DNA of 64,000 nucleotides from Colimorpha sp045222295 (GCA_045222295.1 JBGUXP010000010.1:62001-126000); one strand, 5' to 3'. Counted from the stretch's first letter, positions 51,547 through 59,225 are shown. Translations and numbers: made by a program. Notes: generated by a model not told the origin, from the sequence alone.

Positions 51547-52030
51547 GGCTTATCATTGATTTTAGATTGGATATGGCCCTCGACAGGGTGGTGTAGACGT
51601 TGGCGCTGCTCATGCCCAACTGCTTTTGCATCTCGGCATGGGTTTTATTGTCAAGGTATTTCATCCTGACGGCGGCCTGTTGTGCTTCGGGCAGTTGGCT
51701 CATCAGTCGGTCGAAGGTGGCGGCACGCTCCTCCAGTACTTCGGCCTCGTGGCGCATGTTCTCATCGCTCACATCCGGCAGCTGCTCCACGGTTTCAAAA
51801 GGATGTTTCTTTCGGAGCAGGCTGATGCAGTGATTCTTCAGTATCTGCATGGCGAAGCCTTGTTGGTTCTCGCATTGCTCCAGCCGTTGGCGCTGCTCCC
51901 ATAGGCGGGCGTAGGTCTCCTGCACGGCATCCTCGGCCTCCTCGCGGTTGCCCAGCAGCCGTTCGGCTACCAGCCGGAGGGTGGGCTGCAGGGGCAGCAG
52001 GGTGTCGAGGAATTGCCGTTGAGTCATCAT
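51536..52030 (-). CDS. ECF-type RNA polymerase sigma factor (module 1)
   Basis: A 164-residue sigma-70 family factor with regions 2 and 4 only. Region 2 is around residues 10-75 (NREEAEDAVQETYARLWEQR), and region 4 around 105-155 (LPEAQQAAVRMKYLDNKTHAEM, shown by LPEAQQAAVRMKYL, then LGMSSANVYTTLSRAISNLK). Paralogous to 54227-54718. The promoter at 52054-52080 contains a motif shared with that paralogue and is probably recognised by the factor itself. Its stop lies inside the next gene (11-bp overlap). Confidence 0.92.
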   Translation of the reverse strand: MMTQRQFLDTLLPLQPTLRLVAERLLGNREEAEDAVQETYARLWEQRQRLEQCENQQGFAMQILKNHCISLLRKKHPFETVEQLPDVSDENMRHEAEVLEERAATFDRLMSQLPEAQQAAVRMKYLDNKTHAEMQKQLGMSSANVYTTLSRAISNLKSMISHGR

Positions 52031-52053
52031 TAGTTTGCGTCTTCTATATTAAT

Positions 52054-52080
52054 AACGCAAAAGGTGCCGAAATCTTACAA
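52054..52080 (-). promoter_or_regulatory. Putative ECF-type promoter of module 1
   Basis: Minus-strand TTTGTAAGATTTCGGCACC then TTTTGCGT, matching 24 of 27 positions at 54746-54772. The TGTAA(C/G)ATTT and GCGT blocks look like -35 and -10 elements of Bacteroidetes ECF promoters. Confidence 0.65.
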
Positions 52081-52103
52081 AGGGGATAAAAAAGGTCGGC
52101 CGT

Positions 52104-52136
52104 CCCCTCCCTGAGGGAGGGGTAGGGGTGGGGGGC
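52104..52136. repeat. Intergenic REP-like palindrome
   Basis: CCCCTCCCTGAGGGAGGGG (52104-52122) followed by TAGGGGTGGGGGG. It lies between the two sigma modules and belongs to the same G/C-tract class as the in-frame elements. Confidence 0.75.
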
Positions 52137-52172
52137 AAAAAGAAAGGTGGGGACTGTCAAACAATCCCCACC
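52137..52172 (-). terminator. Intrinsic terminator of module 2
   Basis: On the minus strand GGTGGGGA pairs with TCCCCACC (52146-52172 overall), followed by TTTCTTTTTG. Confidence 0.8.
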
Positions 52173-52193
52173 TCGCCCTTTGAATGTGTCCTT

Positions 52194-53528
52194 TTAGAAG
52201 ATGTAGCTGAGACCGAACATGCGGGTCTGCGGGGCATCGGCTGAGGACTTGTAGGTGGGTAGGAGATCAAAGAAGAACTCTATTTTGCCCAAGCCTCCTA
52301 TGTTACAATCGAGGCCGATGGCGGCACGGACGTTGAAACGGTTGAGGATGTCAACTTTCTCGCGGTCGACGCTCCAGTGGTCGTCCTCGTCGAGGGTCTG
52401 TGTGATGAGGCGTGGCTTGAAGTTGAAGGTGGGGGTGAGGGATGCATAGATGTTACGGAAGTAGGGTACTCTTTTGTTAAAGTTGTATTTGAGGGTGACG
52501 GGCAGGCCAATGGCACACCAGTAGAGCTCTTGTCGCGGCGGCGTGGCACCGTAGCTGGGGTCGAGCACCAGATGGTCGTCGTCGACCTTCACCACGTTGT
52601 CAAGCTGCAGGGCATTAAAGCTGATGTCGAGGCCGAAGTTCCAGGTCAAGTGGCGGTTGATGGCCATGTCGTTGGAGAGGAGTCGGTCGTGGATGGCGAG
52701 TCCGTAGTTGGTGTTGTAGGGCGAGCCATGGAGGCTGTTGTCGAGCCATGTGATAGGCATGGACAGGTCGAAGCCGAGGGTGAGGTTGAGCATGTGAAGT
52801 TTGCGCTCTCGGTCGTGGCTTTTCTTCGTTTTGACATAGATGTGACGGGTTGAGTCGGTGGCGGTGATGTTGCTTGTGGTCTTTTCTCCCATGGTTAGCC
52901 TTTGTTCTGTGCTTTTAACATCACCTTCCATGATGCTACTCTCGCCGTAGGCGTCGATGATGAGTTTGTCTCCGGAGAATCGTCTCAAGTCGAGGGTGGC
53001 GTTTGATACTGTGATGCTGGTGCTGTAGCGGTTGTTGAGTGTGTCGATGACGAGCATGGCACCGGTGTCGGCACTGATTTCGAGTTTGACGGAGTCGAAG
53101 TCGTAATGCTGGATGGTGAGGTGGGCTCTTTTGTAAAGCTCGATATTCTCGATGGGTTGCGAGGTGTATATCTCCACTATTGTGCTGTGGGGCATCCATT
53201 GATTGGCCTTGAGGTAATAGTATCCGTCCTTTTTGCTCCATTTCTTTACTTCAAGGAGTGTGGGCTCCGCATCCTCTTCGAAGAAGTTGGCGCAAGGGGT
53301 GGTCAGCACCACTTGGGTGGGGGTACCCTTGGGGGTTTGGATGAGGCGGACATCCCAGCCCCTGCCGATGTAAAGGTTTCTCACCGTAAATTCGTGGTCG
53401 AACGACTGCTCGATTTGGTAAAGGTCCTGTGCGTTGGCACTGCTGGCGGCGAAGACGGTGATGCCGATAAGGGCCGCTAGAAAGGACACTTTGACAATGT
53501 CGCCGAGAATATTGATAATGTGTTTCAT
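52194..53528 (-). CDS. Surface protein: head-GIN-like beta domain plus beta-barrel (module 2)
   Basis: A 444-residue exported protein (signal region ALIGITVFAASSANAQ, with a long n-region) paralogous to 49697. The first 200 mature residues are short repeated strands with Asp/Thr-rich turns (SADTGAMLVIDTLNN, SNATLDLRRFSGDKLIIDAYG, shown in part), as in DUF2807 adhesin-like domains. The rest looks like an outer-membrane beta-barrel ending EFFFDLLPTYKSSADAPQ and a final Phe. It follows the anti-sigma-like gene by 21 bp and is followed by a terminator. Function unknown; the pairing with an ECF system suggests an envelope-stress or surface-sensing role. Confidence 0.65.
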   Translation of the reverse strand: MKHIINILGDIVKVSFLAALIGITVFAASSANAQDLYQIEQSFDHEFTVRNLYIGRGWDVRLIQTPKGTPTQVVLTTPCANFFEEDAEPTLLEVKKWSKKDGYYYLKANQWMPHSTIVEIYTSQPIENIELYKRAHLTIQHYDFDSVKLEISADTGAMLVIDTLNNRYSTSITVSNATLDLRRFSGDKLIIDAYGESSIMEGDVKSTEQRLTMGEKTTSNITATDSTRHIYVKTKKSHDRERKLHMLNLTLGFDLSMPITWLDNSLHGSPYNTNYGLAIHDRLLSNDMAINRHLTWNFGLDISFNALQLDNVVKVDDDHLVLDPSYGATPPRQELYWCAIGLPVTLKYNFNKRVPYFRNIYASLTPTFNFKPRLITQTLDEDDHWSVDREKVDILNRFNVRAAIGLDCNIGGLGKIEFFFDLLPTYKSSADAPQTRMFGLSYIF

Positions 53529-53549
53529 ATTAAAAATAGTGTTTAATGT

Positions 53550-54230
53550 TTAGAATTCGATTGTTTTCAGTGTGACAGGGGTGCTGGTCTCCGAGCCGAA
53601 GACACTGGCCAGGAGGTTCTGGAAGCCGCTGGGTTCGGTCTGGATGGTGACGATGTTGTCACTATTGGCCAGACGGGTGCTGGTGCGGCGGTGGATGCGG
53701 GGACCGTTGTCGATGGTTTCTTCCGGCACCTCGGTCTCCACAGGCATGGGCTTCCTGATGAGGATGGGCTCTTCAGCTGCGTCAGCCAGCTCCCCCTCTA
53801 AGCTAGAGGGGGTGGACACCCGTAGGGTGGACGGGGGCGTGTGTTTATCGGCTGTTTTACACACTCCTTCACCCTCGTTCCTCGGGTCCCCAGCCATCAC
53901 ACAAGGCTCTGCCCGAAATGCCACTGGCATTTCTCTTCCTAGTTTAGGGGAGGAGCTGGAATGTGTTTGTTCAACGTTCACGGGCACCTTTGCTTCAGCC
54001 ACCAGCACAGATTCGGTGTTTTCACTGTGGAACAGCATGGGCAGCGTGATTAGCAGCAAAGCTAAGCAGGCTGCTGCCGACAGGGACCACACGGGCCAAA
54101 GACGGCGGCTCTTGGGGACGGCGCTGTCTGCCATCAGCTTGCGCAGCTCTTCCTGGCGGCGGCGGTTGGCCTCGACGGTGCGCTTGGCGTCGAACAGTGC
54201 TTGCAATTCTTTATCTTCCATAGTGCTCAT
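53550..54230 (-). CDS. Putative anti-sigma factor with in-frame repeat insertion (module 2)
   Basis: A 226-residue protein (MSTMEDKELQALFDAKR). The start at 54230 overlaps the sigma stop as ATGA; an ATG at 54221 gives the same MEDKELQ start as the paralogue. One membrane span lies at about 48-67. The exported tail contains the translated REP-like element (about 90-152), here with 14 extra residues (REMPVAFRAEPCVMA region). Apart from that element and the first ten residues it resembles the module 1 protein only loosely. Role inferred from position. Confidence 0.6.
   Translation of the reverse strand: MSTMEDKELQALFDAKRTVEANRRRQEELRKLMADSAVPKSRRLWPVWSLSAAACLALLLITLPMLFHSENTESVLVAEAKVPVNVEQTHSSSSPKLGREMPVAFRAEPCVMAGDPRNEGEGVCKTADKHTPPSTLRVSTPSSLEGELADAAEEPILIRKPMPVETEVPEETIDNGPRIHRRTSTRLANSDNIVTIQTEPSGFQNLLASVFGSETSTPVTLKTIEF
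53777..53964. repeat. REP-like element, copy 2, in frame in anti-sigma gene 2
   Basis: Highly similar to 51162-51308 but with a 42-bp in-frame insertion containing the small palindrome ATGCCACTGGCAT. Confidence 0.85.
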
Positions 54231-54718
54231 TGTTTTACCATTGATTTAAGTGTGCTGATGGCTCGCGAAAGGGTGGCATAGACGTTTGTGCTGGTCATGC
54301 ACAGACGGCGTTGCATCTCCTCATGGCTGAGGTCTTTGATGTATTTCATCTCCACCGCCTCGCGTTGCCGTTCGGGCAGGCGCGCCATCATGTTGTCGAG
54401 TTTTGCAGCCCGTTCTTCGGTGAGTGCTACCTCGGCACGAATGGCGTCGTCGTTGATGTTGCCGAGCATCTCGATGTCGGCGGTGGCTATTTCGTGGTGT
54501 TTGCGCAGCAGCGAGACACAACGGTTCTTCACCGCCTGTATGGCGTAGGCTTCGAGGTTCACCACATGCGACAGCTGTGCGCGCTTCTCCCAGAGCTCGA
54601 TGACCGACTCCTGCACCGTGTCTTCAGCGTCGGCCGCCGAATTGAGTATCTTTTCGGCGGTGAGCTGCAGCATGGGTTGCAGGGCTATCAGCGTGTTGAG
54701 GTATGCGTCTTGTGCCAT
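54227..54718 (-). CDS. ECF-type RNA polymerase sigma factor (module 2)
   Basis: A 163-residue sigma factor starting at the ATG at 54718 (MAQDAYLNTLIALQPML). The longer frame upstream would run through the promoter and is rejected. Region 2 shows AADAEDTVQESVIELWEKR, and region 4 shows LPERQREAVEMKYIKDLSHE, then LCMTSTNVYATLSRAISTLK. Closely paralogous to the module 1 factor, especially in region 4, which contacts the -35 element. This agrees with the shared promoter motif. The stop overlaps the anti-sigma-like start. Confidence 0.92.
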   Translation of the reverse strand: MAQDAYLNTLIALQPMLQLTAEKILNSAADAEDTVQESVIELWEKRAQLSHVVNLEAYAIQAVKNRCVSLLRKHHEIATADIEMLGNINDDAIRAEVALTEERAAKLDNMMARLPERQREAVEMKYIKDLSHEEMQRRLCMTSTNVYATLSRAISTLKSMVKQ

Positions 54719-54745
54719 TGTCTTTTGGACCTTTTCACTACTACG

Positions 54746-54772
54746 ACGCATAAGGTGGCAAAATCTTACAAA
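54746..54772 (-). promoter_or_regulatory. Putative ECF-type promoter of module 2
   Basis: Minus-strand TTTGTAAGATTTTGCCACC then TTATGCGT, about 28 bp from the start codon. Counterpart of 52054-52080. Confidence 0.65.
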
Positions 54773-54788
54773 AAAAGTGAAAATATTT

Positions 54789-56372
54789 TTATCGGATGTC
54801 GCATCCAAGGATTTCAATCCTGCGGGCGAGGGCGGCGGGAAGGCCGTAGACGGGATCTTTCGACTGGCTTTCGGTGGTGGGGGCTACGGCGCCGTGTGGC
54901 TTTTGGGCTATGAAGAGGCGGCCGTCGTTCAGAGCATCCTCAAAAACACCGCCTCTCCATGCGCGTATCATATTTATAAAGGAGGCTATTCTGCGGCGCG
55001 AGAGGTTCAGGTTGTAGTCGCTCTTGTAGACAGGGCTGGCGTAGCCTGCGATGGTAATGGTGATTTTATTACCGGCGTCGAGCAGGCTCTCCACATAGTC
55101 GAGCAATTCCTCGATGCGGCTGTAGTTGCCCACGACACATGTGTCGAAGAATAGCGCTGTCAGGATTGAGTCGTCGGCGTTCTGTTGCTTGGAGATATAC
55201 TCGTCACGCAAGGCGACATAGTGCCGTTGGCAGTCGCTGTAGGAGGTCTCTGTGACCAGCTCGCGGCTTTGCGGGTTGGGTTCGTCGTTATGGAAATAGA
55301 GAAACAGTGGGAACATGAAGCGCCGCACGCGCTGCTGGATGGTATCGATGCTTTCCACGGTGTCCATTACAAAGGGGACTTCGATAGGAATGGAGTCTAA
55401 GGTCCATCGGTATAGGTCGTTGCAGCAGGAACTGTCAGTGAGGAAATAACTGTCGCTGCGGTTCGAAGACAGGAATCCGGCAATGGGCATGCCGGTGACG
55501 CTGTCGTAGTCGCTGATGGCGAAATAGAGGTCGTTCTGTTCGCTGTTAAGGCAGGCACAGACAGACTCGGCTTTCTGCCAAGTGTTGCGCTGTCCCACGG
55601 CACAGTAGATGTCGTGTCCGCCCTTGCCGCCTTCGCGGTCGCTGCTGAAATAGAGCACGCCATTGCGTTGGTCGTAGAAGGGGGTGTACTCGTCGGCGGC
55701 CGTGTTGATCATAGGACCGAGGTTAACACATTCCGTGCTCTTGCCTCCTTTAACGAGGGTGTACCAGATGTCGGTGCCACCCAATCCGCCGGGTCGGTTG
55801 CTGACAAAATAGAGTATCACCGTGCTGTCCGCCAGCCGTCCCACGGAGGGATGTGTGGAGGTGAACCCAATCATATTCACAGGTCCCTTTAATTTCACGG
55901 GTTTCTCCCAACCGCGGCGTTTCTTGTGTTTTGCAAAATATATCTCGCAGTTGAGGGTCTCTACATCGCCACGGGTGAAGTAGAGGTCATGGGTCAAGGG
56001 GTCGAAAGCTATGTTGCCCGTGTGGTCGCGACGGCTGTTCAGTCCCCAGCGGTCCAGTTTGGGGCGCGCCACCTTGCCATTCTTGGCGATGCGTGCCTGG
56101 TAGACTTGCATCACGCCGCCACTTAGGTTGAACTGTTTGTTGGTACTCACCGTCGGTGGCATCGACGAGAAGACCAGCACGGTGTCGCCCATCTGCAGTG
56201 CTCCTGTTTCGCTTCCTGGGGTGTTGATGGGTTTCTCGAGGTGAACTACACGGTATTGTGCGTTTGAAGACAACATGAACAACATAAACAACAATTCCGT
56301 GAGCAGCCGCCGACAGGTCAAAGCATCGTTGTGCTTTGTCTGTTGTTTTTGTTGTTTGAGTTGTTTTCTCAT
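54789..56372 (-). CDS. PD40 beta-propeller plus OmpA-domain protein (T9SS-associated type)
   Basis: A 527-residue exported protein with a Gln-rich n-region (MRKQLKQQKQQTK) and a hydrophobic core LLFMLFMLSSNAQ. Residues 80-330 contain PD40/TolB-like propeller blades (YFVSNRPGGLGGTDIWY, LYFSSDREGGKGGHDIY, FLSSNRSDSYFL). The C-terminal 130 residues are OmpA-like (ITIAGYASPVYKSDYNLNLSRRR, shown by AGYASP and YNLNLSRRR), which binds peptidoglycan. Such proteins occur beside PorP/SprF genes of gliding/type IX secretion loci; the TPR part of PorE is absent. It lies 8 bp downstream of the PorP-like gene. Confidence 0.8.
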   Translation of the reverse strand: MRKQLKQQKQQTKHNDALTCRRLLTELLFMLFMLSSNAQYRVVHLEKPINTPGSETGALQMGDTVLVFSSMPPTVSTNKQFNLSGGVMQVYQARIAKNGKVARPKLDRWGLNSRRDHTGNIAFDPLTHDLYFTRGDVETLNCEIYFAKHKKRRGWEKPVKLKGPVNMIGFTSTHPSVGRLADSTVILYFVSNRPGGLGGTDIWYTLVKGGKSTECVNLGPMINTAADEYTPFYDQRNGVLYFSSDREGGKGGHDIYCAVGQRNTWQKAESVCACLNSEQNDLYFAISDYDSVTGMPIAGFLSSNRSDSYFLTDSSCCNDLYRWTLDSIPIEVPFVMDTVESIDTIQQRVRRFMFPLFLYFHNDEPNPQSRELVTETSYSDCQRHYVALRDEYISKQQNADDSILTALFFDTCVVGNYSRIEELLDYVESLLDAGNKITITIAGYASPVYKSDYNLNLSRRRIASFINMIRAWRGGVFEDALNDGRLFIAQKPHGAVAPTTESQSKDPVYGLPAALARRIEILGCDIR

Positions 56373-56380
56373 TATTCAAA

Positions 56381-57406
56381 TTATATTATCGGGCACGGTA
56401 GCGCACCTTTATGGTGGCCGTCGTCGCGTTTGCCTATCTTGTAAATCACACCCACTTCGAAGGCTCCCAGCGTGTGGCTAGCCTCCGCCAGTCGCGAAAG
56501 ATTGGCGTCGTAGCTGAAGGCGAAAATCCATTGTGACCACTCCACCGCCAGATTCACTGCCAGTGCGTCGCCGTGACGTCCCAGCAGGCCGGCGCTGAAA
56601 GCAAGATAGCTGCGCGCGCGTTCATTGACATACCACTTTACGTCACATCCGTATACCAGTTCGCTGAATCCTTTCTGTCGTTGGTAGCCCACCACGGGCA
56701 ACAGCCCCCACTGCGAATGAAAACGCCATTCGGCGCGCGTGTAGAGGTTCCAGTGAAGGCTCAGTCGAGTGTCGCTGAGCCCCAGATAGGAGATGTTGGG
56801 CTGGTTGATGTTTCTCATGGAGAAGCCTGCCTTCGTGTAGAACTCATCGTTTATCTGACAGAACCACGCCACGCCGGCACCCAGGGTGGGGTAGAGGGTC
56901 TTCTCGCGCACAAAAGTCTCCGTGCCGTCGGCCATGTTGATATGCTCGGGATCAAATCCCGTCTGGCCTACGCCGCCCTCCAGGGCTATCGACACAAGGT
57001 TGTTGCCGTTACCGAGTGCTTGGAAGTAGGAGACGATGGCGCTGGCCGAGGTGGAGCCGTAGCTCAGTTCGCCTGCGCGGTCGTTGCTTACCCACAGACC
57101 CGCGCTAAGGCCGTTGCTGTTGCGTTTACTGCGCATCACACCAAATTCTGCCGTAGCACTGAAGGTCTGGAAAGGTGTCGTTACGCTGGCCCACTGGTTG
57201 CGGTATACCGCACCGAAGCGTGCCTTATCGGCGAAGAATCCGCTATAGGCTGGGTTGAAAAGCAGTGGGTCGAGGTCCAGCATCGAGAAATGGATATCCT
57301 GTGCATTTCCATTAAAAAATAACATAAACAACATGAACAACAAGCTCACGCCTTTACACCGGCGATTCCGAATGGATGTTGTTTTTGTTGTTCCTGTTGT
57401 TTTCAT
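56381..57406 (-). CDS. PorP/SprF-family outer-membrane protein
   Basis: A 341-residue outer-membrane protein of the type IX secretion-associated PorP/SprF family. After the signal (core LLFMLFMLFFNGNAQ) comes the family hallmark DIHFSMLDLDPLLFNPAYSG, then FGAVYRNQWASVTTPFQT. A beta-barrel with GLWVSNDRAGELSYGSTS and a glycine-rich C-terminus follows. The function is structural, as an anchor for T9SS or surface-filament components. The start ATG touches the tsaD stop (adjacent codons), so it is in the tsaD transcript, followed by the PD40-OmpA gene. The signal-peptide DNA resembles that of its neighbour. Confidence 0.87.
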   Translation of the reverse strand: MKTTGTTKTTSIRNRRCKGVSLLFMLFMLFFNGNAQDIHFSMLDLDPLLFNPAYSGFFADKARFGAVYRNQWASVTTPFQTFSATAEFGVMRSKRNSNGLSAGLWVSNDRAGELSYGSTSASAIVSYFQALGNGNNLVSIALEGGVGQTGFDPEHINMADGTETFVREKTLYPTLGAGVAWFCQINDEFYTKAGFSMRNINQPNISYLGLSDTRLSLHWNLYTRAEWRFHSQWGLLPVVGYQRQKGFSELVYGCDVKWYVNERARSYLAFSAGLLGRHGDALAVNLAVEWSQWIFAFSYDANLSRLAEASHTLGAFEVGVIYKIGKRDDGHHKGALPCPII

Positions 57407-58408
57407 TTAACCACGGGTATATGGTGGTAGCGATATGTCGGCGAATTCGCTTTTGAGGTACTTGAAATAGCCGGCGATACCCACCATGGCGGCATTGTCG
57501 GTGCAGAACTTGAAAGGCGGAATGAAAGCCTGCCAGTGGTGTTTCTGACAGATGCGCTCCAACTCGCTGCGCAATAGGCTGTTGGCACTCACGCCTCCGG
57601 CGATGGCTACCTGCCGTACTTTGTGATCCAGTGCCGCGCGTTCCACCTTCTTCAACAGGAAGCCTACGATGGTTTTCTGGATGGAGGCGCAGAGGTCGGC
57701 TTTGTGTTTCTCAATGAAGTCGGGGTCTTCTTTCAGTTGGTCGCGCAGGAAGTAGAGGAACGATGTTTTTATGCCTGAGAATGAGTAGTTATAGCCGGGA
57801 ATCTGTGGCGTGGCGAACTTATAGGCATCGGCATCACCTTCCTTGGCTAAACGGTCGATGATGGGCCCTCCGGGATAGCCCAAGTCCATGATTTTCGCCG
57901 CTTTGTCGATGGCTTCGCCAGCGGCATCGTCGATAGTCTGTCCCAGAACCTCCATCTCGAAGTGGCTGTGTAACAGTAATATTTGAGTGTGTCCTCCCGA
58001 CACTAGTAAGCAAATGAACGGGAACTGAGGCATGGGTTCGCCACGGTCAATAAAGTGGCTTAAAACATGTGCTTGTAAATGATTGACCTCAATCATCGGT
58101 TTGCCGAGTGCTTGTGCAAAACTTTTGGCGAAACTTACCCCCACCATTAGTGAGCCCATCAGACCTGGGCCCCGAGTGAAAGCCACAGCGTCAATGTCCT
58201 CTTTGGCAATTGCCGCTTCGCGGATGGCACCGTCGACCACGGGGATGATATTTTGCTCATGGGCACGACTCGCCAGTTCTGGCACCACACCACCGTATTG
58301 CTCATGAACTTTCTGGCTGGCAATGATATTGCTCAGTAGATGGTTGTCTCGCAACACTGCCGCCGACGTATCGTCGCAACTCGATTCTATTGCTAATATG
58401 ATACTCAT
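57407..58408 (-). CDS. tsaD: tRNA N6-adenosine threonylcarbamoyltransferase
   Basis: A 333-residue ASKHA-fold enzyme that transfers threonylcarbamoyl to A37 of ANN-decoding tRNAs. The start ILAIESSCDDTSAAV, the metal site VNHLQAHVLSHF (H-x3-H), SGGHTQI, DDAAGEAIDKAAK, and the late AGGVSANSLLR and FCTDNAAMVG are all canonical. Length is normal. A consensus promoter is at 58432-58463. Downstream genes encode surface proteins with no evident relation to tRNA modification. Confidence 0.97.
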   Translation of the reverse strand: MSIILAIESSCDDTSAAVLRDNHLLSNIIASQKVHEQYGGVVPELASRAHEQNIIPVVDGAIREAAIAKEDIDAVAFTRGPGLMGSLMVGVSFAKSFAQALGKPMIEVNHLQAHVLSHFIDRGEPMPQFPFICLLVSGGHTQILLLHSHFEMEVLGQTIDDAAGEAIDKAAKIMDLGYPGGPIIDRLAKEGDADAYKFATPQIPGYNYSFSGIKTSFLYFLRDQLKEDPDFIEKHKADLCASIQKTIVGFLLKKVERAALDHKVRQVAIAGGVSANSLLRSELERICQKHHWQAFIPPFKFCTDNAAMVGIAGYFKYLKSEFADISLPPYTRG

Positions 58409-58431
58409 AATACTGATTCAAAAATAAAATG

Positions 58432-58463
58432 CAAAAATACGAAAACTCCTGCACATGACCAAA
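58432..58463 (-). promoter_or_regulatory. Predicted promoter of tsaD
   Basis: Minus-strand TATTTTTG (58432-58439) and TTTG (58460-58463), 20 bp apart. Confidence 0.65.
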
Positions 58464-58480
58464 TAAATACTTGCTCCCTT

Positions 58481-58571
58481 CTACCAATTATCCCCCTACC
58501 AACCCCCTACCAACTCCTATCGCGGTAGGAGTTGGTTAGGAGTTGGTAAGGACTTGGTAACTGGTTTATAG
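58481..58571. repeat. 11-bp-period intergenic array (copy 5, palindromic)
   Basis: CCTACCAACCC, CCTACCAACTC, CTATCGCGGTA, GGAGTTGGTTA, GGAGTTGGTAA and GGACTTGGTAA succeed each other at 11-bp steps. The two halves are inverted about CTATCGCGGTAG. It lies between divergent tsaD and the small OMP gene. Confidence 0.85.
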
Positions 58572-58598
58572 TTACTTAACCCTTGGTTGTTTTTTTCG

Positions 58599-58629
58599 CT
58601 TGTCTATTCGGATTTTTTGCTTATATTTG
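58599..58629 (+). promoter_or_regulatory. Predicted promoter of the small outer-membrane protein gene
   Basis: TATATTTG (58622-58629) with CTTG (58599-58602) 19 bp upstream. Confidence 0.55.
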
Positions 58630-58693
58630 CAAATTAATTGAAATGTGAATTTTTTTTAACATATTTTAATAACCAACTAAAAATCAACACAAA

Positions 58694-59113
58694 ATGAAAA
58701 AAATCTTATTGGCTCTCGTGGCCGTTTTCGCAATGAGCACTATGGCCAATGCACAGATTAAGGACCTCGGTGTCCGCATCGGCTATGGTGGAGAAGTTTC
58801 TGCCATGTGGGGTCTTGGCGGTAACCGCTTACAAACCGACTTGGGTTGGAACAGCAAGTATCTCGGCTTCACCGCTACCTATCAGTGGACGGGCGACTTG
58901 GGCAGTAACTTCGGCTGGTTTGCCGGTTTTGGTGGCCGTCTTTCGATTTGGGACGACCAGTTCTCGCTGGCAGTTGCCGGACAAGTCGGTCTCGAGTACA
59001 ACTTTAGCTTCCCCCTGCAGCTGACGCTCGACTGGCGCCCTGGTTTCCGTCTGATTCCCAGTACGGGTTTTGTGGGAGGTGATATTGCCCTCGGTATCCG
59101 CTACCGTTTCTAA
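58694..59113 (+). CDS. Small outer-membrane beta-barrel protein
   Basis: A 139-residue protein with a Sec signal peptide (MKKILLALVAVFAMSTMANAQ). The mature part of about 118 residues alternates Gly/aromatic strands (GVRIGYGGEVSAMWGL, LGFTATYQWTGDL, FAGFGGRLSIW) and ends in IALGIRYRF, a terminal-Phe beta-signal. This fits an eight-stranded barrel of the OmpW/OmpX size class. No family is recognised. It is expressed alone, between its promoter and the terminator at 59135-59170. Confidence 0.72.
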   Translation: MKKILLALVAVFAMSTMANAQIKDLGVRIGYGGEVSAMWGLGGNRLQTDLGWNSKYLGFTATYQWTGDLGSNFGWFAGFGGRLSIWDDQFSLAVAGQVGLEYNFSFPLQLTLDWRPGFRLIPSTGFVGGDIALGIRYRF

Positions 59114-59134
59114 TAGGTTGGACATATATGATAA

Positions 59135-59170
59135 GGTTGCCCGTCCCATTCTGGCGGGTAACTTTTTTTT
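59135..59170 (+). terminator. Intrinsic terminator
   Basis: GGTTGCCCG pairs imperfectly with CGGGTAAC, followed by T8. The T-run merges with the -33 box of the next promoter. Confidence 0.7.
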
Positions 59171-59198
59171 GTCATGTCTGAAAAAGTGCGTATTTTTG
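59168..59198 (+). promoter_or_regulatory. Predicted promoter of the ROK kinase gene
   Basis: TTTG (59168-59171) and TATTTTTG (59191-59198), 19 bp apart, about 27 bp before the start codon. Confidence 0.65.
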
Positions 59199-59225
59199 CA
59201 TTTCATTTGTAAAAAGTATAAGACT

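Noticed and set aside
54719..54817. A 33-codon N-terminal extension of the module 2 sigma factor
   Set aside because: It would be encoded by the promoter motif shared with module 1; starting at 54718 gives the same length as the paralogue.
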